This document shows, one piece after another, positions 1-5,509 of a stretch of 5,509 nucleotides of DNA. This DNA is from Bryobacterales bacterium (GTDB taxonomy: Bacteria > Acidobacteriota > Terriglobia > Bryobacterales > Bryobacteraceae): assembly GCA_025353235.1 (NCBI GenBank), contig JANXQZ010000395.1, positions 1 through 5,509 of the forward strand, written 5' to 3'. The number at the start of each line of letters is the position of its first letter. Positions within the stretch are counted from its first letter, which is position 1. Under the pieces are notes generated by a model that was not told the origin of the DNA, ran no database searches, and worked only from the letters and a program-made list of their open reading frames with translations. The translations under genes and the position numbers were made by a program.

Positions 1-321
1 GATCCAGAGCTGCCGCGTGTTCGCGCGGGCTTCCGGCCGGACAGCCGTGGCTTCAAACCACAGCAGCTTCGCACCTCCCCGAGCGAAGCGTTCGTAGCGC
101 CGCCAAGTCAGTTCGCCAGGCCGACCGTCGAGCGTGCCGTCGCACCCTTCCATGGGATGGATCGCTAGCGAGTTGCCCACTTCCATGGGGCCCACCTGAA
201 CTTTGCGTGCCAGGATGGAGCTGACCTGCTGCGGGTCCGGCTCAAACTGAACGTGAGATGTCCCTAAGGTGCTACAGCTTTGCCGCAGCTCGCTCAGTGT
301 TTTGTACGTAAAGTGTTTCAT
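1..321 (-). CDS. NADH:flavin oxidoreductase, old yellow enzyme-like, N-terminal part (3' end beyond window)
   Basis: Reading the minus strand from an ATG at 321-319 gives 107 residues with no stop to the window edge. After a short N-terminal helix-like stretch (KTLSELR, residues 7-13) come RKVQVGPMEVGNSLAIHPME (39-58), GCDGTLDGRPGELT (59-72) and RRYERFARGGAKLLWFEATA (74-93). This is the start of the FMN-binding TIM barrel of the old yellow enzyme family, in the subgroup that carries an HPMEGCDGT-type first strand. Such enzymes use NAD(P)H and FMN to reduce activated C=C bonds or related groups; the substrate cannot be told from this fragment. Family members are usually 350-700 residues, so most of the protein is missing. 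The start lies 50 nt inside the upstream transporter gene. I chose it because the KTLSELR segment looks family-conserved and the next in-frame start (a GTG at residue 43) would cut into the first barrel strand. A purine-rich AAAAGGAAG abuts the ATG. The overlap suggests translational coupling. Confidence 0.85.
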   Translation of the reverse strand, partial: MKHFTYKTLSELRQSCSTLGTSHVQFEPDPQQVSSILARKVQVGPMEVGNSLAIHPMEGCDGTLDGRPGELTWRRYERFARGGAKLLWFEATAVRPEARANTRQLWI

Positions 322-1534
322 CTTCCTTTTCGAAGCGAGGCAGCACCGCAATGGCCAGCGCACCCAGCATGGCAAGCGCGAAAACCGTTCCCATCGGTAT
401 CGTGTAGCTGCCGTAGTGCTCTTGCAGACGCGCGACGAAGTAGGGAAACCAGGTCTGTCCGATCGTGTTCACAGGCAGGATCACGGCCATGGCCCTGGGC
501 AGCGAGTTGACGCCGAACTGCTCGGCGGCCATCAACGGGATGAGCATGTAGTCGGCTCCCATGGCGAACCCGAACAGGATCGCGAACGGCAACGGAGTGC
601 CTGGCGGCTTCACCATCAGGAGCAGCGGAATCGTGGCCGCCACGATGAAATACGTCGCGGTCATCACCCACTTCTTCGAAAATTTGTCAGCGAACGCGCC
701 GATGGCTAAGCGGCCCACGATACTCGCCACCAGGATGATGGTCTGGGCCGCGCTCCAGGTTCCGTCCAGCTGAGACCCTTTCAGGAAGCCGGCATCGAGG
801 AACACGAACTTCATATGCGAGTTCACCGCCCCGATGGACCCGATGGAACAGAAGCTCCCAATGAGCAGCAGCCAAAAGGAGGCGCTGCTCATGAGCTCCT
901 TAAAAGAGCGGGACTTGATGCTAAGCTCTTTGGGCGGGCCTGGTGCGCCGTCGGGATATTGGCCCACGTCGGCAGGTCTGTCTTTCAAAACGAACCATGC
1001 CACGGGCCAAGCCAGGAACATAAGCGCGCCGAGCACCATGAGCGTCGTATGGAAACCGAAGCTCCCAGTGAGGATCTTGACGTTGTAGGCGGCGAGCGCA
1101 CCGATGATCCCTACCCCGACATACACCATCCCCATTGCCTTGCCACGATTGGCTCGAAACCAGTTGGAGACTACGATTTGATGGGGAATGGGACCGGACA
1201 AGATGTAGCCTACCGTATAGACAATCCACAGGAGATAGTACACGGTTAGCGACGGCCCCATTAGCCCGAAGCCGGTGAGCGCGACAAAAGTGAGACCGGT
1301 GCCGATCAGGATCAGCTTGCGGGGGCTGAAACGGTGGATGAGGAGTGGTCCGGCCCAGATGGTGAGCAGCGCCGCAATAGGAAACCCGAGAGTGATCTGG
1401 GATCGCGACCAGCCGAAATCGCGGGCGTAATAATCGTAGAAGAAGTCTTTCGTGTAGTAGGGCAGCCCGGTGGACAGGCCAAAGGTGACGACGCAGGCTA
1501 GTGTGATCCACCACCCGTAGAACGCTTTCTTCAT
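272..1534 (-). CDS. Major facilitator superfamily transporter (oxalate/formate antiporter or monocarboxylate-type)
   Basis: The product is a 420-residue inner-membrane protein, a normal length for the major facilitator superfamily. I count twelve hydrophobic segments: roughly 5-24, 49-66, 74-94, 97-117, 132-153, 163-183, 218-238, 262-281, 290-307, 314-334, 345-366 and 378-398, with a hydrophilic central loop at 184-215. FGWSRSQIT (40-48) after the first helix, NWFRANRGKAMGM (124-136) before helix 5, and GRLAIGAFADKFSKK (274-288), a motif-A-like loop between helices 8 and 9, are typical of the oxalate/formate antiporter and monocarboxylate branches. LKDRPADVGQYPDG (183-196) also fits that group. 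The substrate is unknown; a small organic anion is the family-based guess. The ATG at 1534-1532 has AAAGGA four bases upstream. The 3' end overlaps the old-yellow-enzyme-like gene by 50 nt, so the pair probably forms an operon and handles a common compound. Confidence 0.93.
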   Translation of the reverse strand: MKKAFYGWWITLACVVTFGLSTGLPYYTKDFFYDYYARDFGWSRSQITLGFPIAALLTIWAGPLLIHRFSPRKLILIGTGLTFVALTGFGLMGPSLTVYYLLWIVYTVGYILSGPIPHQIVVSNWFRANRGKAMGMVYVGVGIIGALAAYNVKILTGSFGFHTTLMVLGALMFLAWPVAWFVLKDRPADVGQYPDGAPGPPKELSIKSRSFKELMSSASFWLLLIGSFCSIGSIGAVNSHMKFVFLDAGFLKGSQLDGTWSAAQTIILVASIVGRLAIGAFADKFSKKWVMTATYFIVAATIPLLLMVKPPGTPLPFAILFGFAMGADYMLIPLMAAEQFGVNSLPRAMAVILPVNTIGQTWFPYFVARLQEHYGSYTIPMGTVFALAMLGALAIAVLPRFEKEDETLYVQNTERAAAKL

Positions 1535-1538
1535 TGCA

Positions 1539-1544
1539 TCCTTT
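1539..1544 (-). promoter_or_regulatory. Ribosome binding site of the transporter gene
   Basis: The minus strand reads AAAGGA, four bases before the ATG at 1534. A weak 5-bp inverted repeat (GCATC at 1536-1540, GATGC at 1552-1556) flanks and partly includes it, so in the mRNA the site would sit in the loop and 3' arm of a small hairpin. The stem is short and may be coincidental. Confidence 0.6.
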
Positions 1545-1601
1545 TATAGCAGATGCGGACGGGGAGTGTAGCGAAAGGTCGGCAGAAAGATCTAACCACG
1601 T

Positions 1602-1607
1602 GAGGAG
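1602..1607 (+). promoter_or_regulatory. Ribosome binding site of the 90-residue gene
   Basis: GAGGAG lies five bases before the ATG at 1613. It is the best Shine-Dalgarno match in the window and is the main reason to accept the small open frame as a real gene starting there. Confidence 0.75.
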
Positions 1608-1612
1608 AACAC

Positions 1613-1885
1613 ATGATCAGCGCGGAAGTTATTAAGGGCGTTCAGGAGCTGCTGGAAGACCAAGGCGTGACGCAAAACACTGGCGAGCGCTTCGGCGATT
1701 ATGTCGCCAGGGGACTTGGGATCACGGGCGCTCAGGCGGAGGCGCTGCTTAGTGCGCTGCATGATGGCGCCGACGTGGACGCGGCCGCGCGAACAGCGGG
1801 CATTGACACGAGTGCGGTGAATCATGACCTGCTAACTCGATTCGCGCGAGCAATCGGTTCCACGCTGGGGCGGGCAGGTTTGTAG
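1613..1885 (+). CDS. Small unrecognised protein, 90 residues
   Basis: I do not recognise this protein with confidence. It has no signal peptide, membrane segment or cysteine, and looks soluble and mostly helical: likely helices at about 2-18, 40-50, 54-62 and 66-87. The N-terminal half is acidic (EVIKGVQELLEDQG) and the C-terminal third more basic (LLTRFARAIGSTLGRAGL). Residues 24-37, GERFGDYVARGLGI, resemble the GEGFGDFTVRAGI-type tail at the C-terminus of sulfite reductase hemoproteins (CysI) and related nitrite reductases. However, no siroheme or iron-sulfur cysteine motif is present here and no such reductase lies upstream, so this is only a local likeness. The good GAGGAG site five bases upstream and the alanine-, glycine- and aspartate-rich composition support a real gene. 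Its last codons and TAG stop lie inside the palindromic cluster that follows, so the C-terminus may have been altered by that element. Expressed alone, divergent from the transporter. Confidence 0.7.
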   Translation: MISAEVIKGVQELLEDQGVTQNTGERFGDYVARGLGITGAQAEALLSALHDGADVDAAARTAGIDTSAVNHDLLTRFARAIGSTLGRAGL

Positions 1886-1962
1886 GGCAGATTGCCAATC
1901 TGCGGTCGATTGTTAATCGACCACGTGCCGATTGCCAATCTGCCGCAGGGAAACAACCTGCC
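1873..1962. repeat. Multi-stem palindromic extragenic element
   Basis: Four inverted repeats are packed into 90 bp. The outer arms are GGCAGGTT (1873-1880) and AACCTGCC (1955-1962), perfect complements. Inside are GCAGATTGCCAATCTGC (1887-1903; 8-bp arms, 1-nt centre), GGTCGATT/AATCGACC (1904-1911 and 1915-1922; 3-nt loop) and a near copy of the first, GCCGATTGCCAATCTGC (1927-1943, one base different). CTGCCGCAG (1940-1948) is a further small palindrome. The whole could fold as a cruciform or a branched RNA. The left outer arm lies within the last codons of the 90-residue gene. The arrangement resembles REP-type or short MITE-like elements dispersed in bacterial genomes; membership in a family cannot be proven from one copy. 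It may also end transcription of the small gene, but there is no T-run after the stems. Confidence 0.75.
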
Positions 1963-2094
1963 GTTATAAAAGCTTGTCCAGGGAGTTGTGTGAAAGACTG
2001 AGGGAATAAAAGGAGGGAGAGACCGATCCGCGAGTACGATCTTAGCGGCCACCTCCCCCGAGATTCCCGCCAATCCCGCACCCGCGGAGATCTG

Positions 2095-2125
2095 TTTGAA
2101 ACTGTAGCAGCGCGATGGTTTCAAA
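2095..2125. repeat. Perfect 8-bp inverted repeat upstream of nagA
   Basis: TTTGAAAC (2095-2102) and GTTTCAAA (2118-2125) are exact complements separated by 15 bp. They lie 110-140 bp before the nagA start and about 50-80 bp before the AT-rich patch that may hold its promoter. The centre-to-centre distance of 23 bp, about two helical turns, would suit a dimeric regulator bound to one face of DNA; in RNA the arms could form a hairpin extended by G-U pairs. It does not resemble the binding site I know for the GntR-type amino-sugar regulator NagR. Function unproven. Confidence 0.4.
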
Positions 2126-2172
2126 GCCAGAACAATATGCGCAGCAATCGCGGTTTTCAACAGCTATTTCGC

Positions 2173-2178
2173 TATACT
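2173..2178 (+). promoter_or_regulatory. Possible -10 box for nagA
   Basis: TATACT differs from the sigma-70 consensus TATAAT at one position and lies 58 bases before the nagA ATG. The bases 16-18 upstream do not match a -35 box, so this is only a candidate. Confidence 0.2.
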
Positions 2179-2235
2179 GCTTTATACACTTAGAGCTGCT
2201 GCTTGTGGGAAACTTGTGCATAAACCCTTGACCAG

Positions 2236-3390
2236 ATGAAATGTAACGGCATCGATTCCATCAGTGGCGAACACATCGAAATTTCCTATCAATCGCTCAT
2301 CGATGGAGTGGACCCGGCGTTCGCTCCCGCGCTCGAAGAAGTTTACATCGCGCCAGGTTTTATCGACCTGCAAGTTAACGGATTCGCCGGAGTGGATTAT
2401 TGTTCGCCTCATTCCCGCCCCGATGAGATTGGGCGCTCCATCCAAGCAATCTTCAAGACCGGCGTTACGCGCTTCTTTCCTACCGTGATCACCGGATCGC
2501 CTGATGACATGGCAGGTGCTCTCGCAAACCTCGCGGCAGCCAAGGACGCGATTCCCGAAGGCGCTGCGATGGAGGCGTTTCATGTCGAAGGTCCGTACAT
2601 TTCACCAGAAGACGGTCCGCGCGGAGCCCATCCCTTGCGCTGGGTACGGCCTCCCGATATCGGCGAATTTCATCGCATGCAGGAGGCCGCTCAAGGCCAT
2701 ATCCGGCTTATCACGATCTCGCCCGAATGGCCCGGAGCCATTGAGTTCATCGACAGCGTGATTTCCGAAGGCGTGGTGGTTAGCATCGGTCATACCAAGG
2801 CCACCACGGAACAAATACAGTCCGCTGTAGCTGCGGGCGCTACGCTCTCTACTCATCTAGGCAACGGAGCCCACGCCGTCTTGCCGCGCCATCCGAATTA
2901 CATTTGGGATCAGCTCGCGGAGGATCGTTTGGCGGCCAGCTTTATCGTCGACGGCATCCACCTCGCGCCTTCTTATTTGAAGGTCGCGCTGCGGGCCAAA
3001 GGGGTTGAGCGTTGCTTGCTTGTCACCGACGCGGTGATGCCTGCAGGCTGCGCTCCAGGGCGATACAAATTGGGCGAGGTGGAGGTGGAACTGCATCCCG
3101 ATGGCAGCGTGCGTCTGCTGGGAGGGACGCGCCTGGCCGGTTCGGCTTTGCAGATGGACCGGGCAATCTCCATGCTGATGAAGATTGCGGGCCTGAGTCT
3201 GCGAGATGCGATCACGATGGCAACACGCAATCCAGCGCGCGTGGGACGGATCGCTTCGCGACAACGCAGCTTAGCGCCAGGCGAACGCGCCGACCTCGTC
3301 CGCTTTCGTTATGACAAAAAAAAGCGCGACATCAGCGTGCTCGAAACCTACATGAGCGGCAGGAAAGTGTACTCGGCCTTGCCTACTTAA
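2236..3390 (+). CDS. nagA: N-acetylglucosamine-6-phosphate deacetylase
   Basis: The 384-residue product matches NagA in length (E. coli about 382). This cytoplasmic amidohydrolase converts N-acetylglucosamine 6-phosphate to glucosamine 6-phosphate and acetate in amino-sugar catabolism and cell-wall recycling. [10 protein letters not shown] (40-49) has Gln46 in the E. coli-like pattern, in place of the HxH of two-metal enzymes. HVEGP gives metal ligand Glu118; SIGHT His186; STHLGNG His207; IVDGIHL His242; LVTDA the catalytic Asp265. His186 and His207 keep the 21-residue spacing of E. coli His195/His216, and Arg218 falls where E. coli Arg227 binds the substrate phosphate. [10 protein letters not shown] (301-310) and TRNPARVGR (330-338) complete the fold. 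The loop after His207 ([19 protein letters not shown]) differs from the usual YNAM type. The ATG at 2236 is the only start possible before conserved sequence, because an in-frame TAA lies at 2221; no Shine-Dalgarno is visible and the N-terminal domain is about 16 residues short. No nagB or nag transporter is adjacent. Confidence 0.95.
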   Translation: MKCNGIDSISGEHIEISYQSLIDGVDPAFAPALEEVYIAPGFIDLQVNGFAGVDYCSPHSRPDEIGRSIQAIFKTGVTRFFPTVITGSPDDMAGALANLAAAKDAIPEGAAMEAFHVEGPYISPEDGPRGAHPLRWVRPPDIGEFHRMQEAAQGHIRLITISPEWPGAIEFIDSVISEGVVVSIGHTKATTEQIQSAVAAGATLSTHLGNGAHAVLPRHPNYIWDQLAEDRLAASFIVDGIHLAPSYLKVALRAKGVERCLLVTDAVMPAGCAPGRYKLGEVEVELHPDGSVRLLGGTRLAGSALQMDRAISMLMKIAGLSLRDAITMATRNPARVGRIASRQRSLAPGERADLVRFRYDKKKRDISVLETYMSGRKVYSALPT

Positions 3391-3988
3391 TATCGAGGAT
3401 TTCTTTTTCCTTGATCTTGGCGGCTTGATCGAGCTTCTGGATGTAGCCGTCCGTCAGCTTCTGAATTTCCTCGTGCGCCCGACGGTCGTCGTCTTCGCTG
3501 ATGAGCTTATCTTTGATCAGCTTTTTCACATGCTCGTTTGCATCGCGGCGAACGTTGCGGAGAGCGACTCGATGGTCCTCTGCAACGTGGTTCAGCTTCT
3601 TCACCAGGTCCTTGCGGCGCTCAGTGGTGAGGGGCGGAATCGGGACCCGAATCACCTTGCCGTCGTTGCCCGGGTTTAAGCCCAAATCCGAGGTGCGGAT
3701 CGATTTTTCGATGGGCGCAATTTGGGAAGTATCCCAGGGCTGGATCGTGATCAGGCCCGGCTCGGGGACATGCAGGGTGGCGACTTGGTTCAGCGGCGTC
3801 GGGGTCCCGTAGTAGTCAACGCGAATGTTGTCGAGCACGCTGATAGACGCGCGGCCCGTACGGATGCTCGACATATCGTGCTGAAAGGCCACGATCGCCT
3901 TATCCATGCGGTCCCTGGCGTGGGCATCGATTTCCTTAACGCTTTGAAACGTGTGGGCTGGAGCTGCTGCTTGCGGTTCGTTTCTCAT
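3383..3988 (-). CDS. frr: Ribosome recycling factor
   Basis: RRF works with EF-G to split the post-termination ribosome and is essential in bacteria. The 201-residue product shows the full family signature: [21 protein letters not shown] (28-48, first long helix), [12 protein letters not shown] (59-70), [20 protein letters not shown] (101-120, domain II), [10 protein letters not shown] (121-130), [11 protein letters not shown] (141-151, with the ribosome-contacting arginines) and SEDDDRR (164-170). The usual length is about 185; the extra 15 or so residues are an alanine- and proline-rich N-terminal tail ([15 protein letters not shown]). There is no other start codon between Met1 and Met28, which lies inside the conserved first helix, so the tail appears genuine. 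GAAGAG, five bases upstream of the ATG, is a modest ribosome binding site. The gene normally follows pyrH; here it follows a TonB-dependent receptor gene on the same strand after 91 bp. Its 3' end overlaps that of nagA by 8 bp, tail to tail. Confidence 0.97.
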   Translation of the reverse strand: MRNEPQAAAPAHTFQSVKEIDAHARDRMDKAIVAFQHDMSSIRTGRASISVLDNIRVDYYGTPTPLNQVATLHVPEPGLITIQPWDTSQIAPIEKSIRTSDLGLNPGNDGKVIRVPIPPLTTERRKDLVKKLNHVAEDHRVALRNVRRDANEHVKKLIKDKLISEDDDRRAHEEIQKLTDGYIQKLDQAAKIKEKEILDIK

Positions 3989-4028
3989 GGCAACTCTTCA
4001 GTTTACCCGATCCGGAAGACCAAACAGG

Positions 4029-4059
4029 CCAGCGATCACGCTGGATGCGTGGTCGCTGG
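4029..4059 (-). terminator. Strong hairpin between receptor gene and frr; possible terminator
   Basis: CCAGCGA (4029-4035) pairs with TCGCTGG (4053-4059), and CACGC (4037-4041) with GCGTG (4047-4051). This makes a 12-bp stem with one internal mismatch (T4036 opposite G4052 on the plus strand, C opposite A on the minus strand) and a 5-nt loop. It lies about 20 bases after the receptor stop codon and 41 bases before the frr start. The minus-strand sequence that follows has only a weak T-rich stretch (CCTGTTTGGTCTT), so it may end receptor transcription imperfectly, or be a structured 5' leader of frr. An frr promoter would have to overlap or follow it. Confidence 0.5.
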
Positions 4060-4079
4060 CGGTTAAAACAATGGCAGGC

Positions 4080-5509
4080 TTAGAACTGGAATCGACCGCC
4101 GATCTGAAACGCTCTCGGGCCGCCTGATCCGAAGACTTGGCCAGCCCGCGAATTGGCCTGTCCGAAGGAGAACGTCTGACCCGGGCGCACTTGATCCACA
4201 TTGAAACTGCGGCCGCCCAAGTTGGCGATGTTGAGGATATTGAAGCCTTCTCCAAAAACGGAGAGCTTATACCTTTCGTGGAAAGTAAAGACCTTCGTCA
4301 GGCGGATGTCCTGCGAATTGAAGCTGTCTCCCAACTGATAGCCGGGCGGGAGCACTATCTGCGGGACCACTTTGCCGAGAGCGTCTTTTTTGCCAGCGAT
4401 GTTAGTGTTCCAGTTCGCTACAGCCTTCTCCAAATCGGCCTTGCCATAGCCGCGGTTCAGACCATTAATCGGGATGCCGGGCAGCGCCGTCCTCGAGACG
4501 CCGCTGCCGGTCAGATCAACACCGTCGACGAAAGCAGTCACTGGACCTCTAGAGGAACTGGACGAAATCACGCCGAGCTGCACGCCCCAGTGGAGATCGA
4601 CGATGCCCGAAACATTCAAAATATGACGGGCACCCTGCGGACCCCAGCTAGAATTCCAATGGTCATTATCGAGAATGCCGTTGTATCCATGCTGATCCGT
4701 GAGCGCGTAGGAGGCCGTGAACTGGTAACGGTCGGCGAAGCGCTTATCTAGTTTCACGAGGGCTGCGTTGTACACTTGACGGCCTCCCGGTATCCAGAAA
4801 GTGATCGGCCCGTTGGAGCATTCCACTCCTGGCGTGTGGGCCTGAGCTGCTGAGCAAACCGGGATCACCGGCGAACGGACCCCATTGATGAATCGGCTAT
4901 AGCGGTTCAAGTCAATCTCGCCCAGCAACGTATTCACGAAAACACGCCGGACTAAATCGACCGATAGCACCATGTCCTGCCGAAGCTGCCGTTGAACGCC
5001 TAAATTGAAGTGATAGCCGCGCTGCGTGGGGTAATCCTTGGGATAGAGCTGCGCTGCGGATTTGTTGATATCGATGGTGCGGATGCTCAGGTCAGTGAGA
5101 TTCTTGGGTGCCAGCGAGGCGGTGATTGCGCCAATTTGCTGGGCGTAAATCTGGTTAAACTGACCCAGCGTGAGATTCAGCAGTTCGCCTGAGGGCAGGG
5201 GTGCGCCGACAGGGACTGGAGCGCCGCCGCGGCTGATGCTGATAATGTTCGGGAAAGTATTGACAAAGCCGGAGGACGGGAACTGAATGCGCCCGTTGCC
5301 CACAGGACCGATGAATGCTCGTTCCTGAAGCCGCCGGTAAAGCAACTCGGTATCGTAGAAAATTCCAGCACCGCCGCGTATCACCGTCTTCCCGGTCTTG
5401 TCAATATTCCACGCGAAACCGACCACTGGAGAGAAATTCTTGTAGTTGTTGTTCGTGGGACCTAGATCGTTTCCGAATACAGGCTTCAGGTAGGCCGGGT
5501 GGTCGAGAT
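4080..5509 (-). CDS. TonB-dependent outer-membrane receptor, C-terminal part (5' end beyond window)
   Basis: The frame is open from the right edge to a TAA at 4082-4080, giving 475 residues of the beta-barrel half. The GTG at 5426 is not the true start: coding sequence of the same kind continues upstream, including TNNNYKNFSPVVGFAWN, a barrel strand of the NNFxPRxGFAW type. KTVIRGGAGIFYD follows, a hallmark of the roughly 1000-1200-residue receptors with an N-terminal carboxypeptidase-regulatory-like domain and plug that abound in Acidobacteriota. Alternating polar/hydrophobic strands, asparagine- and glycine-rich loops (GYNGILDNDHWNSSWGPQGA, SFNVDQVRPGQTFSFGQANS) and a terminal RAFQIGGRFQF ending in phenylalanine, as outer-membrane barrels do, all fit. 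Two cysteines 13 residues apart (CSAAQAHTPGVEC) could form a loop disulfide. It imports an unidentified ligand; chitin- or peptidoglycan-derived sugar is a guess based only on nearby nagA. The plug and TonB box are outside the window. Confidence 0.9.
   Translation of the reverse strand, partial: LDHPAYLKPVFGNDLGPTNNNYKNFSPVVGFAWNIDKTGKTVIRGGAGIFYDTELLYRRLQERAFIGPVGNGRIQFPSSGFVNTFPNIISISRGGAPVPVGAPLPSGELLNLTLGQFNQIYAQQIGAITASLAPKNLTDLSIRTIDINKSAAQLYPKDYPTQRGYHFNLGVQRQLRQDMVLSVDLVRRVFVNTLLGEIDLNRYSRFINGVRSPVIPVCSAAQAHTPGVECSNGPITFWIPGGRQVYNAALVKLDKRFADRYQFTASYALTDQHGYNGILDNDHWNSSWGPQGARHILNVSGIVDLHWGVQLGVISSSSSRGPVTAFVDGVDLTGSGVSRTALPGIPINGLNRGYGKADLEKAVANWNTNIAGKKDALGKVVPQIVLPPGYQLGDSFNSQDIRLTKVFTFHERYKLSVFGEGFNILNIANLGGRSFNVDQVRPGQTFSFGQANSRAGQVFGSGGPRAFQIGGRFQF

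Larger units (their letters stand above)
1535..1612. promoter_or_regulatory. Divergent intergenic region between transporter and small gene
   Basis: These 78 bp lie between two genes that point away from each other, so they should hold promoters for both. I do not see a convincing pair of -35 and -10 boxes. On the minus strand TACACT (+ positions 1566-1571) is a possible -10 for the transporter, without a good -35. TATAAA next to the transporter start overlaps its ribosome binding site and is too close to act as an ordinary -10. The promoter assignment rests mainly on gene orientation. Confidence 0.4.
1963..2235. other. Non-coding region upstream of nagA
   Basis: No gene is supported here. 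Minus-strand open frames through this stretch run across the palindromic element, lack a ribosome binding site and resemble nothing I know. The region holds an AGGAGG (2011-2016) with no start codon at a useful distance, an inverted repeat at 2095-2125, and an AT-rich patch at 2164-2188 with TATACT (2173-2178) and TATACA (2183-2188), either of which could be a -10 box for nagA. No -35 box at the right spacing is convincing. Confidence 0.5.

Noticed and set aside
147..190. Repeated CTTCCATGGG (around 147-157 and 180-189)
   Set aside because: Both copies encode a Pro-Met-Glu within the conserved start of the old-yellow-enzyme fold, so the match is explained by coding.
815..1249. Plus-strand open frame of 144 residues antisense to the transporter
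   Set aside because: The product is rich in charged residues, histidine and proline, without motifs, and mirrors conserved transmembrane segments of the real gene.
2011..2016. AGGAGG sequence upstream of nagA as a ribosome binding site
   Set aside because: No ATG, GTG or TTG follows within 5-10 bases, so it cannot start a gene.
1822..2160. Minus-strand open frame of 112 residues through the region before nagA
   Set aside because: It runs antisense over the end of the small gene and translates straight through the palindromic element. It has no ribosome binding site and no recognisable domain, and it would occupy the nagA promoter region.
2182..2583. Minus-strand open frame of 133 residues antisense to nagA
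   Set aside because: It lies over the conserved NagA coding sequence, whose motifs are unmistakable, and its product has no recognisable features.
4137..4751. Plus-strand open frame of 204 residues antisense to the receptor gene
   Set aside because: It is long only because the receptor's codon usage leaves the opposite frame open; the barrel-strand and terminal-phenylalanine signals clearly favour the minus strand.
1..5509. Window begins with GATCC and ends with GAT, suggesting Sau3AI/BamHI cloning ends
   Set aside because: Four to five bases at each edge are too little to infer a cloned insert, and the base after the window is unknown.
1..5509. Search for a defence system, CRISPR array, prophage or transposon
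   Set aside because: No spaced direct repeats of CRISPR size, transposase, integrase, toxin or nuclease motif is visible on either strand; the only repeat element is the short palindromic cluster at 1873-1962.

Overview
The window looks like chromosomal DNA from an Acidobacteriota-like bacterium. That placement is an inference. It rests on the GC-rich coding sequence, on the C-terminal half of a very large TonB-dependent receptor of the type that is abundant in Acidobacteriota, on the style of the NagA and old-yellow-enzyme-like proteins, and on a palindromic extragenic repeat. No rRNA, tRNA, CRISPR array, transposase or phage gene is visible.

Layout, left to right. (1) Positions 1-1534 hold a minus-strand two-gene unit: a major facilitator transporter, followed by the N-terminal 107 residues of an NADH:flavin oxidoreductase (old yellow enzyme-like). 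The oxidoreductase starts 50 nt inside the end of the transporter gene and runs off the left edge. The two products probably handle the same unidentified small molecule, one moving it and one reducing it. (2) A 78-bp divergent intergenic region separates this unit from a plus-strand gene for a 90-residue unrecognised protein (1613-1885), which has a good ribosome binding site. (3) That gene runs straight into a compact cluster of nested inverted repeats (1873-1962), followed by about 270 bp of non-coding DNA with a further perfect inverted repeat. (4) nagA (2236-3390, plus strand) encodes a complete N-acetylglucosamine-6-phosphate deacetylase with its metal and catalytic residues in place. (5) frr (3383-3988, minus strand), the ribosome recycling factor, converges on nagA, and the two genes overlap by 8 bp. 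(6) A 91-bp gap with a strong imperfect hairpin precedes (on the minus strand, follows) the 3' part of a TonB-dependent outer-membrane receptor gene (4080-5509), which runs off the right edge.

The window does not form one pathway. nagA (amino-sugar salvage) and the receptor (outer-membrane uptake) could both serve use of polymers such as chitin or peptidoglycan, but that is speculation. frr is a housekeeping translation gene found here away from its usual partner pyrH. I see no clear new defence, mobile or biosynthetic system. The most interesting items are the multi-stem palindromic element fused to the end of the 90-residue gene, the orphan 90-residue protein itself, and the overlapping transporter/oxidoreductase pair.
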